Both the position numbers and the translations under genes were made by a program. Below are positions 7,959 to 15,810 of a stretch of DNA of 22,340 nucleotides, one piece after another (positions within the stretch are counted from its first letter, which is position 1; the number at the start of each line of letters is the position of its first letter). A model generated the notes under the pieces. It saw nothing but the letters and a program-made list of their open reading frames with translations, was not told the origin of the DNA and ran no database searches. Origin of the DNA: an uncultured Oscillospiraceae bacterium (GTDB lineage Bacteria > Bacillota > Clostridia > Oscillospirales > Oscillospiraceae); contig CAKTNN010000037.1 of the NCBI GenBank assembly GCA_934589065.1, positions 1 through 22,340 of the forward strand. The letters are read 5' to 3'.

Positions 7959-9887
7959 TTAGAAATCAAGATTGACTGCGTACCGGGCGTTCCGCTCGAT
8001 CCAGTCTTTTCTGGGCTCTACCTGCTCCCCCATGAGCACGGTAAAGATTTCGTCCGCTCTTGCGGCATCGTCCAGGGTGATCCGGCGCAAAGAGCGCTGC
8101 TCCGGATCCATGGTGGTCTCCCACAGCTCGTGGGGGTCCATTTCACCAAGGCCCTTATACCGGGCGATGTCCACCTTTGCATTGGGATTATCAGCGCGCA
8201 TCTCAGAGGAAACCTGATCCCGCTGCTCATCGGAGTAGGCAACCTTGGTGGTCTTGCCGCGAGTCAGCTTGTAAAGGGGCGGCACGGCGGAGTAGACATA
8301 GCCGTTTTCAATCATGGGACGCATATAGCGGAAGAAGAATGTCAGCAGCAGGGTGCGGATGTGTGCACCGTCCACATCGGCATCCGCCATAATAATGACC
8401 TTGTGATACCGGAGCTTATTGATATCAAACTCCTCCCCAATACCTGCGCCCAAAGCCACAATCAGGGGGTAGAGCTTATCGTTACCGTAAATCTTGTCGG
8501 CACGGGCCTTTTCCACGTTGAGCATTTTGCCCCACATGGCAAGGATGGCCTGGAACCGGGAATCTCTGCCCTGGATGGCAGAGCCCGCAGCGGAGTCGCC
8601 CTCCACGATGTAGATTTCGCAGAGGCTGGGGTCCCGCTCGTTGCAGTCCTGCAGCTTGTCCGGCATCTGCCCACTTTCCAGTCCCGTCTTCCGGCGGATG
8701 GATTCTCTTGCCTTCCGGGCAGCCTCCCGGGCCCGGTTTGCCATCATGGCCTTGTCCAGAATCATTTTGGCAATCTGGGGGTGCTCTTCAAAGAAGGTGG
8801 TGAGCTGATCGTTTACCACCTGGTCAACCAGGGTACGGATATAGGCGTTGCCCAATTTGGCCTTGGTCTGGCCCTCAAACTGGGCATCCGTCAGCTTGAC
8901 GGAAATAATGGCGGTAATGCCCTCCCGGCAGTCCTCGCCGGAAACCTTGTCTTCTCCCTTGATGATGCCGTTTTTCACGCCGTAGGCATTGAGCACTCTT
9001 GTCAGGGCCGTCTTAAAGCCGGTTTCGTGCATACCGCCTTCCGGGGTGCGCACATCGTTGGCAAAGGACATGATAAATTCATTGTAGCCATCGTTGTACT
9101 GCACGGCGACTTCCGCGCTGGCATCCCCCTTGGCGCCGGACATATAGATGACGTCCTCAAAAATGGGGGTCTTATTTCGGTTGGCCCACCGGGCAAACTC
9201 CCGGATGCCGCCCTCAAAGCACATAATATCCTGTGTCTTTTCCTCTTCCCGGTCGTCGGTGATGGTGATGGAAAGGCCTGCATTCAGGAAGGCTTCCTCC
9301 CGCATCCGCTCATGAAGAACTTCGTAGTCATACACCAGGGTATCAAACATTTCCGGGTCCGGCTGGAATGTGACCTCCGTGCCGGTGTGGTCGGTCTTGC
9401 CCACGATCTTCATTTCCTGGGTGATGTGGCCCCGGGCAAACTTCATTTCGTAGATATTCCCGTTTTTGTGAACCCGCACCCGCAGCCACTCGGACAGGGC
9501 ATTTACAACGGATGCGCCCACGCCGTGCAGACCGCCGGAAACCTTATAGCCGCCGCCGCCGAATTTGCCGCCGGCATGGAGCACGGTGTAAACCACTTCC
9601 AGGGCAGGCCGACCGGTCTGAGGCTGGATGTCCACGGGAATGCCACGCCCGTCATCGGTAACGGTAATGGAATTGCCGGGATTGATGGTCACGGTAATGT
9701 GCTTGCAGTATCCGGCCAGGGCTTCATCAATGGCGTTGTCCACGATTTCGTAGACCAGATGATGCAGACCGGAAGAAGACGTAGAGCCGATGTACATACC
9801 GGGCCGCTTCCGGACTGCTTCCAGTCCTTCCAGCACCTGAATCTGCTCTGCGCCGTATTCCTGAGTTACTTTTGTTTCGTCAGACAT
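7959..9887 (-). CDS. gyrB: DNA gyrase subunit B
   Basis: This 642-residue ATPase subunit of gyrase has the GHKL ATP-binding motifs RPGMYIGST, EIVDNAIDEALAG and GGLHGVGASVVNAL. The TOPRIM domain begins near residue 422 (IVEGDSAAGSA) and continues through ADADVDGAHIRTLLL, and the C-terminus is the conserved RNARYAVNLDF. The ATG at 9887 has TAGGAGGACAACG before it. A separate promoter is likely because about 760 bp of repeats and a GIY-YIG element lie between recF and gyrB. A TTGCAT around 9946-9951 is a weak -35 candidate without a convincing -10, so I do not annotate it. Confidence 0.98.
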   Translation of the reverse strand: MSDETKVTQEYGAEQIQVLEGLEAVRKRPGMYIGSTSSSGLHHLVYEIVDNAIDEALAGYCKHITVTINPGNSITVTDDGRGIPVDIQPQTGRPALEVVYTVLHAGGKFGGGGYKVSGGLHGVGASVVNALSEWLRVRVHKNGNIYEMKFARGHITQEMKIVGKTDHTGTEVTFQPDPEMFDTLVYDYEVLHERMREEAFLNAGLSITITDDREEEKTQDIMCFEGGIREFARWANRNKTPIFEDVIYMSGAKGDASAEVAVQYNDGYNEFIMSFANDVRTPEGGMHETGFKTALTRVLNAYGVKNGIIKGEDKVSGEDCREGITAIISVKLTDAQFEGQTKAKLGNAYIRTLVDQVVNDQLTTFFEEHPQIAKMILDKAMMANRAREAARKARESIRRKTGLESGQMPDKLQDCNERDPSLCEIYIVEGDSAAGSAIQGRDSRFQAILAMWGKMLNVEKARADKIYGNDKLYPLIVALGAGIGEEFDINKLRYHKVIIMADADVDGAHIRTLLLTFFFRYMRPMIENGYVYSAVPPLYKLTRGKTTKVAYSDEQRDQVSSEMRADNPNAKVDIARYKGLGEMDPHELWETTMDPEQRSLRRITLDDAARADEIFTVLMGEQVEPRKDWIERNARYAVNLDF

Positions 9888-9998
9888 CGTTGTCCTCCTA
9901 TATAAAACCTTTTTGCGATGGAAAATTACAGAATTCTTTGGAAAAATGCAAATCAGAATGATCTGTTTTTGTGTACCAGCTCACGCTCCCACCCCTTC

Positions 9999-10176
9999 TT
10001 CATTGCGAACCGGCGCGCACGCTGGTGTGGTGACCGAAGGGAATGCCCTTGGGTGCAATCTCAGACGCGGAGCAACGTATCAGCTGGCACAAGAAGATTC
10101 CCACGGCAGTGACATTGGTCACTGCCTCGGAATGACAAAAGAGGTGTCATTGTGAACCAGCACCGCAGACTATACA
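9999..10176 (+). repeat. Cluster of short hairpin repeats upstream of gyrB
   Basis: Bases 9999-10060 hold a hairpin copy (CATTGCGAACCGGCG ... GTGTGG) whose right arm is split by a 26-nt insert that itself folds (CCGAAGGG/CCCTTGGG) before GTGCAATC. Bases 10062-10136 hold the alternative-stem copy in the opposite orientation, GATTCCCACGGCAGTGAC-attg-GTCACTGCCTCGGAATGAC. Bases 10147-10176 are a degraded copy. Nothing between 9888 and 9998 is recognisable beyond the gyrB leader. Confidence 0.85.
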
Positions 10177-10178
10177 TT

Positions 10179-10599
10179 GTCATTGCGAACCAGCGCGCAC
10201 GCTGGTGTGGCAATCCCCCGGATTTTTAGACTGCTTATCCCAGCAGCCCATCATACAAATCAATCCATCCAGGATTCCGTGATTCAACCAGCTTATTCTT
10301 TCTTCCACGATTCCACCCCTTTAGCTGTTTTTCTCTTTCAATTGCAGCATAAATATCGGGCGTTTCCTCAAAATAAACCAATTGGTCAATATTATATCGC
10401 GCCGTATAGCTATTATCTGCCAGATGATGTTTGTGTTCATATATACGCCTGGTCAAATTGTTTGTCACACCCACATAAATTAGATTTTTATGAGCATTTG
10501 TAAGAATATAAACATAGTACATACGCTCATCCTCTTACTTTGGATATCTAAAAATTGAGGGGGATTGCCACACCAGTCTGCGGACTGGTTCGCAATGAC
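10179..10599. mobile_element. 421-bp element: inverted hairpin repeats bracketing a GIY-YIG gene
   Basis: The left end (10179-10230) and right end (10547-10599, inverted) are about 52-53 bp each. Both read GTCATTGCGAACCAG, a stem-loop, CTGGTGTGGCAATCCCCC, then TTTTTAGA. They differ mainly in two stem pairs (CG/CG versus TC/GA) that change together. The 316-bp interior is filled by the GIY-YIG gene at 10235-10522. The left-end sequence, through CCCCCGGAT-TTTAGACTGC, recurs without the gene at 13408-13466 and 15845-15903, with homology stopping at the gene's stop codon. The insert looks more AT-rich than its neighbours. It occupies the recF-gyrB gap where Bacillus has remB. Mobility is inferred from structure. 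Confidence 0.65.
10235..10522 (-). CDS. Small GIY-YIG nuclease family protein
   Basis: This 95-residue single-domain protein has the GIY-YIG hallmarks: YVYIL (residues 3-7), IYVGVT (15-20), the R25/R26 and H30 region NNLTRRIYEHK, and the likely metal-binding Glu64 in EREKQLKGW. It ends NPGWIDLYDGLL, as in the free-standing UPF0213/YhbQ-like group. GIY-YIG domains cut DNA in homing endonucleases, UvrC and some restriction enzymes; a specific role for this stand-alone group is not established. AGAGG about 10 bases upstream is a modest ribosome site. Inverted hairpin repeats begin 4 and 24 bases outside the gene, so it appears to be the sole cargo of a small element. All key residues look intact. 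Confidence 0.85.
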   Translation of the reverse strand: MYYVYILTNAHKNLIYVGVTNNLTRRIYEHKHHLADNSYTARYNIDQLVYFEETPDIYAAIEREKQLKGWNRGRKNKLVESRNPGWIDLYDGLLG

Positions 10600-10650
10600 A
10601 TATTTTTTGTGGACGGTTTCACTATGTCATTTTTATTTGCGGACTGACAT

Positions 10651-11742
10651 TTACCGGATTCTTCCCTTTTCTATTTCCATGGTCTTTCCCATTTTGGTGA
10701 ACCTTCCCGGTTCGCAGCAGGTGATGAAAACCTGACCGGAAGAAATCTGATTCAGCACAAAATCCTGGCGTTTTTCATCCAGCTCCGAGAGCACATCGTC
10801 TAATAAAAGCACCGGCTCTTCTCCAAATTCCCGCTTCATCAGCTCCCTTTGGGCAAGCTTCAGGCTGATGGCGGCGGTACGGGTCTGTCCCTGGGAGCCA
10901 TAAGCCTTTAAATCAATGCCGGAAAGGGTAATGGTAAAGTCATCTTTGTGGGGGCCCGTCAGGCAGAGCCCAGATTGTAACTCCGCTTTTTCGTGGCTGT
11001 CCAGATGCTCCCTTAAGTTTTCCCGCAGTGTGGCAGTGGGAGCAAAGGGGTCTTTTACCGTGGAGACGGTATTGTATTCCAGTTGGAATTCCTCCGCACC
11101 CCCGGAAAACTGCCCATGAAAGTAGGCCGCCTCCCGGCCCAGGGACGCATAAAACCTTGCCCGGTAGGAAATCAGCAGCGCCCCCACCTGGCATAGCCGC
11201 TCATTGTATTCCGGCAGAATGGAGCGAAGTCTTGTATCCTCGTCCTTTAAAATTTTGCTTTTCTGCTCCAAGATCCGGTTGTATTCCGTCAGCGCCGCCT
11301 CATAGTTGGGCCGCAGAGCACACAGCACCGTGTCTCCCAGCCTGCGCCGCTGGGATGCACCGCTTTTGAGGATCATCAGATCCTCCGGGCAAAAGAGCAC
11401 CGTGGGAAGAACGCCATTTAATTCACCGGCGCTTTTCTTTCTGGCGCCGTTGCGCCACAGCTGCCGGGGACGGTTGGGAAACAGCAGCCACCGGATCTCC
11501 TGCTGCCGGTTCTGGGAAAAGACAGCGCCGCGAATTTCCCCGAATTCTTGGGAAAAACCCACCATTTCCCCGTTTTTCTGGGTGCGGAAGCTTTTTCCGC
11601 TGCCAAGAAAGGCAATGGCCTCCAAAAGGTTTGTCTTTCCCTGGGCATTGCTGCCCACAATCAGGTTCACCCCCGGGTCAAAGGCAAAGGTTTCCTGCTG
11701 GTAGTTCCGGAATCCCCGCAGCTCCAGCTCACACAGATTCAT
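10651..11742 (-). CDS. recF: DNA replication/repair protein RecF
   Basis: This 363-residue SMC-like ATPase loads RecA at single-strand gaps together with RecO and RecR. It starts MNLCELELRGFRNY, has Walker A G30-SNAQGK-T37, the ABC-type stretch GSQGQTRTAAISLKLAQ, and Walker B PVLLLDDVLSELD. Length is normal for the family. It begins inside yaaA (14-base overlap) with AAGGG upstream, so it belongs to the dnaN-yaaA-recF unit. The inverted hairpin repeat about 50 bases after its stop is followed on this strand by a T-run and could end the transcript. Confidence 0.97.
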   Translation of the reverse strand: MNLCELELRGFRNYQQETFAFDPGVNLIVGSNAQGKTNLLEAIAFLGSGKSFRTQKNGEMVGFSQEFGEIRGAVFSQNRQQEIRWLLFPNRPRQLWRNGARKKSAGELNGVLPTVLFCPEDLMILKSGASQRRRLGDTVLCALRPNYEAALTEYNRILEQKSKILKDEDTRLRSILPEYNERLCQVGALLISYRARFYASLGREAAYFHGQFSGGAEEFQLEYNTVSTVKDPFAPTATLRENLREHLDSHEKAELQSGLCLTGPHKDDFTITLSGIDLKAYGSQGQTRTAAISLKLAQRELMKREFGEEPVLLLDDVLSELDEKRQDFVLNQISSGQVFITCCEPGRFTKMGKTMEIEKGRIR

Positions 11743-11974
11743 TGCCCTTAATTACATAGCTTTCGCCGTTAAAGCAGAAGCTGTCTCCCTCCCGGAGCTT
11801 CTTGCCCCGCATGGTGCAGGATTCCCCGTTCACCGTAACCAGGCCGTCCTGAATCACGGCCTTTGCTTCCCCTCCGGTGGCAACCGCGCTGGCATATTTC
11901 AGGGCCGCTTCCAATTTGATGTATTCCGTTTCAATGGTCAAGGGCGTGGCCTTTTTTCTGACGCTTACCTTCAT
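11729..11974 (-). CDS. yaaA: S4-domain RNA-binding protein YaaA
   Basis: This 81-residue protein is almost entirely an S4 RNA-binding domain (EYIKLEAALKYASAVATGGEAK, VIQDGLVTVNGE, KLREGDSFCFNG). It matches the small S4 protein encoded between dnaN and recF across Firmicutes. The molecular role of this family is not well defined; the S4 fold suggests binding to structured RNA such as rRNA. It lies 14 bases after dnaN and overlaps recF by 14 bases, so it is translated within that operon. Confidence 0.93.
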   Translation of the reverse strand: MKVSVRKKATPLTIETEYIKLEAALKYASAVATGGEAKAVIQDGLVTVNGESCTMRGKKLREGDSFCFNGESYVIKGNESV

Positions 11975-11988
11975 TCCTATTTCTCCAA

Positions 11989-13101
11989 TCAGCCGTTTTT
12001 GATTCTTACAGGCAGAACCATATAGGCAAAGTCGCTCTTATCATCTACAGGAGTCAATACAATGGGGCTCAGGCCGTTGGTCAGCTCCAAAGTGACCTCC
12101 TCGCTGGGCACTGCCCGGAGTGCATCAATAAGATATCGGACATTAAAGCCGATCTCCGTCTCCTTGCCGTCGCCGGCATAGGAGCACTTATCTTCTGCAG
12201 CACCGATGGTGTTGCTGGTGCGCATCAGCACCTCCTGGTTGGAGAAGACACAGCGCACGGGGCTCTTGTTCTTTTCGGATACGATCAGACCCACGCGCTC
12301 CACGCTGGAGGCCAGATCCGATACGTTGGCAACCAGCTTAATGGGGCTGCCGCTGGGCACGACCCGCCGCCAATCCAGGAAGTCACCCTCCAGCAGACGG
12401 CATACCAGGGTGGCAGAGCCCACCCGGAAGAGAATGTGCTTGCTGCCCAGGAGGAAGGAGGCATTTTCGTCGCTGTCCGTCAGGATTTTTTCCAGCTCCT
12501 TCAAGCCCTGGGAGGGAACCACAAAGTTCATCTGTCTGCCCAGGGGCTCTTCCGGATGATAGGTACGCCGGGCCAGACGGAAGCCGTCCACAGCAACGGC
12601 GGTTACGGAATCATCCGTGACCTCAAATTTCACGCCGTTGTGAATCGGTCTTGCCTGATTGTCAGCCACGGCAAAGATGGTGCCGGAAATCAGCTCCTTC
12701 AGCTTATTCTGGGGAATCAGAATGGGCCTACCGTCGTTGACATCCGGCAATTCCGGATAATCCTCGGCGCTTTCGGCGGAGATGGTAAAGGAGGCATAGC
12801 CCGCCCGGATGGAAACCTTATACATACTGTTGTCAACCACGACGGTAACGGGCCCCTCCGGCAGACGGCGGATAATGTCACCAAAGAGCTTGGCAGGGAG
12901 AATGCAGGAGCCGGGCTCTACCACATCGGCATCGATATCACAGGTAATGCCGGTTTCCATATTGTAGCCGGTAAGAGAAATGCCCATACCGGCCTTACAG
13001 AGAATGCCTTCAATCAGGGAAAGGCTGCTCTTTACGGCTACCGTCCGGGAGGCAACATTCAGTCCCTGAAGCAGTGCGTTTTTTTCACAGGTAAAGCGCA
13101 T
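11989..13101 (-). CDS. dnaN: DNA polymerase III beta sliding clamp
   Basis: This 370-residue ring-forming processivity clamp begins MRFTCEKNALLQGLNVASR and ends FAYMVLPVRI, the conserved C-terminus. Three repeated clamp domains fit the length. The start at 13101 is chosen over an in-frame ATG at 13152 because it matches the family N-terminus and has AAGAAAGGAAG 7 bases upstream; the longer version would also run into the AT-rich unwinding region. It is the first gene left of oriC and leads yaaA and recF. Its promoter must lie in or near the AT-rich origin segment. Confidence 0.97.
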   Translation of the reverse strand: MRFTCEKNALLQGLNVASRTVAVKSSLSLIEGILCKAGMGISLTGYNMETGITCDIDADVVEPGSCILPAKLFGDIIRRLPEGPVTVVVDNSMYKVSIRAGYASFTISAESAEDYPELPDVNDGRPILIPQNKLKELISGTIFAVADNQARPIHNGVKFEVTDDSVTAVAVDGFRLARRTYHPEEPLGRQMNFVVPSQGLKELEKILTDSDENASFLLGSKHILFRVGSATLVCRLLEGDFLDWRRVVPSGSPIKLVANVSDLASSVERVGLIVSEKNKSPVRCVFSNQEVLMRTSNTIGAAEDKCSYAGDGKETEIGFNVRYLIDALRAVPSEEVTLELTNGLSPIVLTPVDDKSDFAYMVLPVRIKNG

Positions 13102-13129
13102 GGGAAAACTTCCTTTCTTTGAATAAGAT

Positions 13130-13149
13130 AAAGATATATATATATCTTT
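13130..13149. other. AT-rich 20-bp perfect palindrome, part of the DNA unwinding element
   Basis: AAAGATATATATATATCTTT is a perfect palindrome within an AT-rich stretch of about 50 bp (13119-13160) directly upstream of dnaN. Its position next to the triplet run and the DnaA boxes marks it as the likely site of initial strand opening. Confidence 0.75.
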
Positions 13150-13160
13150 CATATATTTTG

Positions 13161-13178
13161 TAGTAACAGGAGCAGTAG
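13161..13178. other. DnaA-trio-like triplet run
   Basis: Six consecutive triplets with a central A (TAG TAA CAG GAG CAG TAG) lie between the AT-rich element and the nearest DnaA box (13189-13197). On the other strand this reads CCCCTACTGCTCCTGTTACTA, box side first. The layout of box, C-rich spacer, trios and AT-rich DNA is that of the B. subtilis basal unwinding system, where trios guide DnaA onto single-stranded DNA. Confidence 0.65.
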
Positions 13179-13188
13179 GGGAAATTTA

Positions 13189-13344
13189 TGTGGAAAACCC
13201 TTTTTTTCTCTAGGCGGGGCGGCGTTTTTTATCCACAACCCAATGTGGAAAGCTATTGTTCTTTCCACAGCCCCTGTGAGGGAATTTTTTCGCCCCATTT
13301 TTTCCACAGGTTATCTTTCCACATTTCACAGCCCCTGTGGAGAA
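13189..13344. other. oriC: oriC DnaA-box cluster
   Basis: Box-like nonamers: TGTGGAAAA 13189-13197 (reverse), TTATCCACA 13229-13237 (perfect), TGTGGAAAG 13244-13252 (reverse), CTTTCCACA 13261-13269, TTTTCCACA 13300-13308, CTTTCCACA 13315-13323 and TGTGGAGAA 13336-13344 (reverse). The cluster lies between dnaN and dnaA, with the unwinding element on the dnaN side, as in the Bacillus incC/oriC arrangement. Beyond 13344 the intergenic DNA turns abruptly into dispersed repeats, which bounds the origin. Confidence 0.88.
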
Positions 13345-13371
13345 AATTTGGAGTAGAAAAGGCTCTATATT

Positions 13372-13730
13372 GTCATTGCTTTCCCAGTGCCGCATACCCC
13401 CTTCTTTGTCATTGCGAACCAGTGCGCACACTGGTGTGGCAATCCCCCGGATATTTAGACTGCCCAAAGGGAATGCACGCCGCCTTCTCACCCCGTCGCG
13501 GCTTCGCCGCGCCTTGGTCTCCCTACAGGGGGAGCCAAAGCAAAGCGAGACTGGGGAGTCTCTGCGTGTCCAAATTACACAACGTTTCCGTTGAATGATG
13601 CGGCCTGACTTCCTATGGATTCTCCGTTCAACCGGACAGAGTTATTGCGGAAACGTAAAGACAACTCATCCGTCACACGCTTCGCGTGTGCCACCTTCCC
13701 TACCAGGGAAGGCAAGGCGGCTGCGCGCCT
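13372..13730 (+). repeat. Composite repeat module between oriC and dnaA
   Basis: The order is a half hairpin (GTCATTGCTTTCCCAGTG, 13372 onward), a complete hairpin copy with stem CCAGTG-cgca-CACTGG (13408-13444), a linker starting CCCCCGGATATTTAGACTGC (13445-13511) and a family B repeat (about 13512-13730). The same order recurs at 15811-16171 with roughly 90% identity by eye. It contains no credible gene. Confidence 0.88.
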
Positions 13731-13733
13731 CGT

Positions 13734-13979
13734 GTCATTGCGAACCAGTGACCGATGTCACTGGTGTGGCAATCTTGCGGTATACTGACCATGGCAGGTA
13801 CTGCGCCAAGATTCCCACGGCAGTCTAGCGCCGCAGCGCTGTGCAGAGCGCAACCGCCGAAGGCGGCTCTTAGCGCGGAGCAGTGCGCACTGCCTCGGAA
13901 TGACAAGAGTAGCGTCATTGCTTTCCCAGTGCCGCAGCGCTGGTGTGGTGACAGACGGAAATGCTTTTTGGTGCAAATC
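13734..13979 (+). repeat. Three more hairpin repeats downstream of dnaA
   Basis: Bases 13734-13774 are a hairpin copy with the longest stem, CCAGTGAC-cgat-GTCACTGG. Bases 13808-13904 are a 97-bp long form of the alternative-stem copy, with inner hairpin CCGCC-gaa-GGCGG, identical by eye to 22232-22328. Bases 13914-13979 are a copy with TTTC in the left bulge and a split right arm. They fill the space up to the dnaA stop codon and could act as transcript-end hairpins for dnaA. Confidence 0.85.
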
Positions 13980-14005
13980 CAAGGAAGAGCGGCACAGGCC
14001 GTATC

Positions 14006-15322
14006 TTACAGGCAGGCGTTAATATTGGCGGTGATGGTCTGGATATTCTCCTGCACCGTCTTGTCCCCGTTTTTCAGGGCAACCTCCACCTTCCGAATGG
14101 CATAGAGTACCGTGGAGTGATCCTTGGCAAATTCCTTGCCAATGTCGGGCAAGCTAAGGTTCGTGAGCTTGCGGATGAGGTACATCGCCATTTGTCTTGC
14201 CTCGGCAACCCCCTTGTTTTTCAGCGTGCCCCGCAGGACGGTTTCGTCCACGGAGTAGAACTTGCACACCTGGCTGATGATCAGGCTGGGGGTGGGCAGG
14301 GCGTTGCCCTCGGACTTGAACATATCGTCAATGGCTCTGCTGACGTTGGGCAGATCCAAAGGCATATTATTGAGGTCCCGATAGGCAAGGATTTTCTTGA
14401 CCGTGCCCTCCAGCTGCCGGACGTTGTTGGTGACGTTGACGGCAATATAATTGAGCACATCGTCGGAAAGGGTCAGGCCTAAGCTCTTGGCCTTGTTTTT
14501 GAGAATTGCCATTCTGGTTTCATAGTCCGGAGGCTGGATATCGGCAAGCAGACCCCACTCAAAACGGGTGCGCAGCCGGTCTTCCAGGGTGAGCATATCG
14601 CTGGGCTTCCGGTCGGAGGTCATGACGATCTGCTTGTGCTCCTCGTAGAGCTTATTAAAGGTATGGAAAAATTCCTCCTGGGTGGATTCCTTACCGGCAA
14701 TAAACTGAATATCATCAATGAGAAACAGGTCACTTTCCCGGTATTTGCTCCGGAATTCGATATTCTTGCCGTTGGCAATGGCGGCAATCAGCTCGTTTGT
14801 AAATTCGTCGCCCTTGATGTAGACGATGTTTGCGTTGGGGTTTTGCTTGCGGATGCCATTGGCAATGGCGTAGAGCAGGTGCGTCTTGCCCACACCGGCA
14901 GGGCCATAGATAAACAGGGGGTTATATACCTGCCCCGGCGTTTTGGAAACGGCAATGGCGGCGCTGTGGGCGAACCGGTTGGAGGGGCCCACCACAAAGT
15001 TGTCAAAGGAAAACTGGGGGTTAAAGTCCATAGAGGTAGAGGCGGCCTTTCCCTTATTAAAATAGTTTTCCCGTTCTTCGTCTCCGAAAACCAGCAATTT
15101 GGCATCGGAATTAAAAATTTCTTTCAGGGCGTCCTGAATATATTCGGTGCACCGGCGGCTGATGATCTCCCGGCGAAAGTCTGAAGGAGAGTAGAGAATC
15201 AGGTTATTTTCGTTCAGCTCCACGACCTCTGCATCATCAAACCAGGCAGACACGGTAACGGCTCCCAGCCGCTCTTCCATATGATTCAGAATTTTTGCCC
15301 AAACATAGGCGGATGAATACAT
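14006..15322 (-). CDS. dnaA: Chromosomal replication initiator DnaA
   Basis: This 438-residue AAA+ initiator binds DnaA boxes, oligomerises and melts oriC. Domain I is at about residues 1-80 (AKILNHMEERLGAVTVSAWF). The AAA+ core has Walker A G140-PAGVGK-T147 and Walker B LFLIDD (199-204), and domain IV carries the signature KDHSTVLYAIRKVE. The start at 15322 (MYSSAYVW) is preferred to an in-frame ATG at 15394, because AGAGGAG lies just upstream and 15394 sits at the predicted transcription start. It is transcribed toward oriC, as in Bacillus. It is separated from dnaN by about 900 bp of origin and repeats rather than forming a tight pair. Box-like sites next to its promoter suggest autoregulation. 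Confidence 0.98.
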   Translation of the reverse strand: MYSSAYVWAKILNHMEERLGAVTVSAWFDDAEVVELNENNLILYSPSDFRREIISRRCTEYIQDALKEIFNSDAKLLVFGDEERENYFNKGKAASTSMDFNPQFSFDNFVVGPSNRFAHSAAIAVSKTPGQVYNPLFIYGPAGVGKTHLLYAIANGIRKQNPNANIVYIKGDEFTNELIAAIANGKNIEFRSKYRESDLFLIDDIQFIAGKESTQEEFFHTFNKLYEEHKQIVMTSDRKPSDMLTLEDRLRTRFEWGLLADIQPPDYETRMAILKNKAKSLGLTLSDDVLNYIAVNVTNNVRQLEGTVKKILAYRDLNNMPLDLPNVSRAIDDMFKSEGNALPTPSLIISQVCKFYSVDETVLRGTLKNKGVAEARQMAMYLIRKLTNLSLPDIGKEFAKDHSTVLYAIRKVEVALKNGDKTVQENIQTITANINACL

Positions 15323-15399
15323 AATGGACTCCTCTCTGTCTATTTTTCCATTGCCCCAAAGCAAAAACGCGCTTTTTTGGGCACAATATTTCATCCTGC

Positions 15400-15428
15400 A
15401 TTATAGCACATTTCAGAAGGAAATACAA
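15400..15428 (-). promoter_or_regulatory. Sigma-A promoter of dnaA
   Basis: On the minus strand TTGTAT (15423-15428), a 17-bp spacer and a perfect TATAAT (15400-15405) predict a start near 15394 and a leader of about 70 nt before the ATG at 15322. Confidence 0.8.
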
Positions 15429-15432
15429 GTTT

Positions 15433-15453
15433 TATTCCACAGAGTTATTCACA
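15433..15453 (+). promoter_or_regulatory. Two DnaA-box-like sites upstream of the dnaA promoter
   Basis: TTATTCACA (15445-15453) has one mismatch to TTATCCACA, and TATTCCACA (15433-15441) has two. They lie 5-25 bp upstream of the -35 box, a normal place for DnaA autoregulation, and may be the remnant of the second origin subregion known upstream of dnaA in Bacillus. Confidence 0.55.
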
Positions 15454-15474
15454 GGATTTCCCCCGCCCTTCTTC

Positions 15475-15810
15475 GTCATTGCTTTTCCAGTGCCGCATAC
15501 CCCTTCTTTGTCATTGCGAACCAGTCCTCAGACTGGTGTGGCAATCTTAGCCCTCCCGGCTCGCAATGACGAAGGGCGCGCCGCGCCTTGGCCTCCCTAC
15601 AGGGGGGCTGTCGAGCGAAGCGAGACTGGGGAGTCTCTGCGTGTCCAAATTACACAACGTTTCCGTTGAATGATGAGGCCTGACTTTCTATGGTTTTTCC
15701 GTTCAACCGGACAGAGTTGTTGCGGAAACGTGAAGACAACTCATCCGTCACACGCTTCGCGTGTGCCACCTTCCCTACTAGGGAAGGCAAGGCGGCTGCG
15801 CCGCGCCACG
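15475..15810 (+). repeat. Composite repeat module upstream of dnaA, first copy
   Basis: It holds a half hairpin (15475 onward), a complete hairpin with stem CCAGTC-ctca-GACTGG (15510-15546), a short linker containing a reversed fragment (CTCGCAATGAC) and a family B repeat (about 15586-15808). The linker differs from the other modules. No credible gene is present. Confidence 0.87.

Noticed and set aside
5374..7962. 862-residue open frame on the plus strand
   Set aside because: It is antisense to gyrA, an unmistakable gene, and its translation shows low-complexity His/Gly/Val-rich sequence typical of antisense frames.
7938..9905. 655-residue open frame on the plus strand
   Set aside because: It is antisense to gyrB, with no recognisable domain and no ribosome site.
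9888..9998. gyrB promoter
   Set aside because: TTGCAT and TGTAAT are present on the minus strand but only 15 bp apart, and no -10 fits a 16-18 bp spacing, so I do not call it.
13595..13828. Open frame starting MMRPDFLW, repeated at 161, 15670 and 16033
   Set aside because: The similarity comes from the family B repeat itself. The frames have no ribosome site, diverge with frameshifts at their ends and pass through hairpins, so a conserved protein is unlikely.
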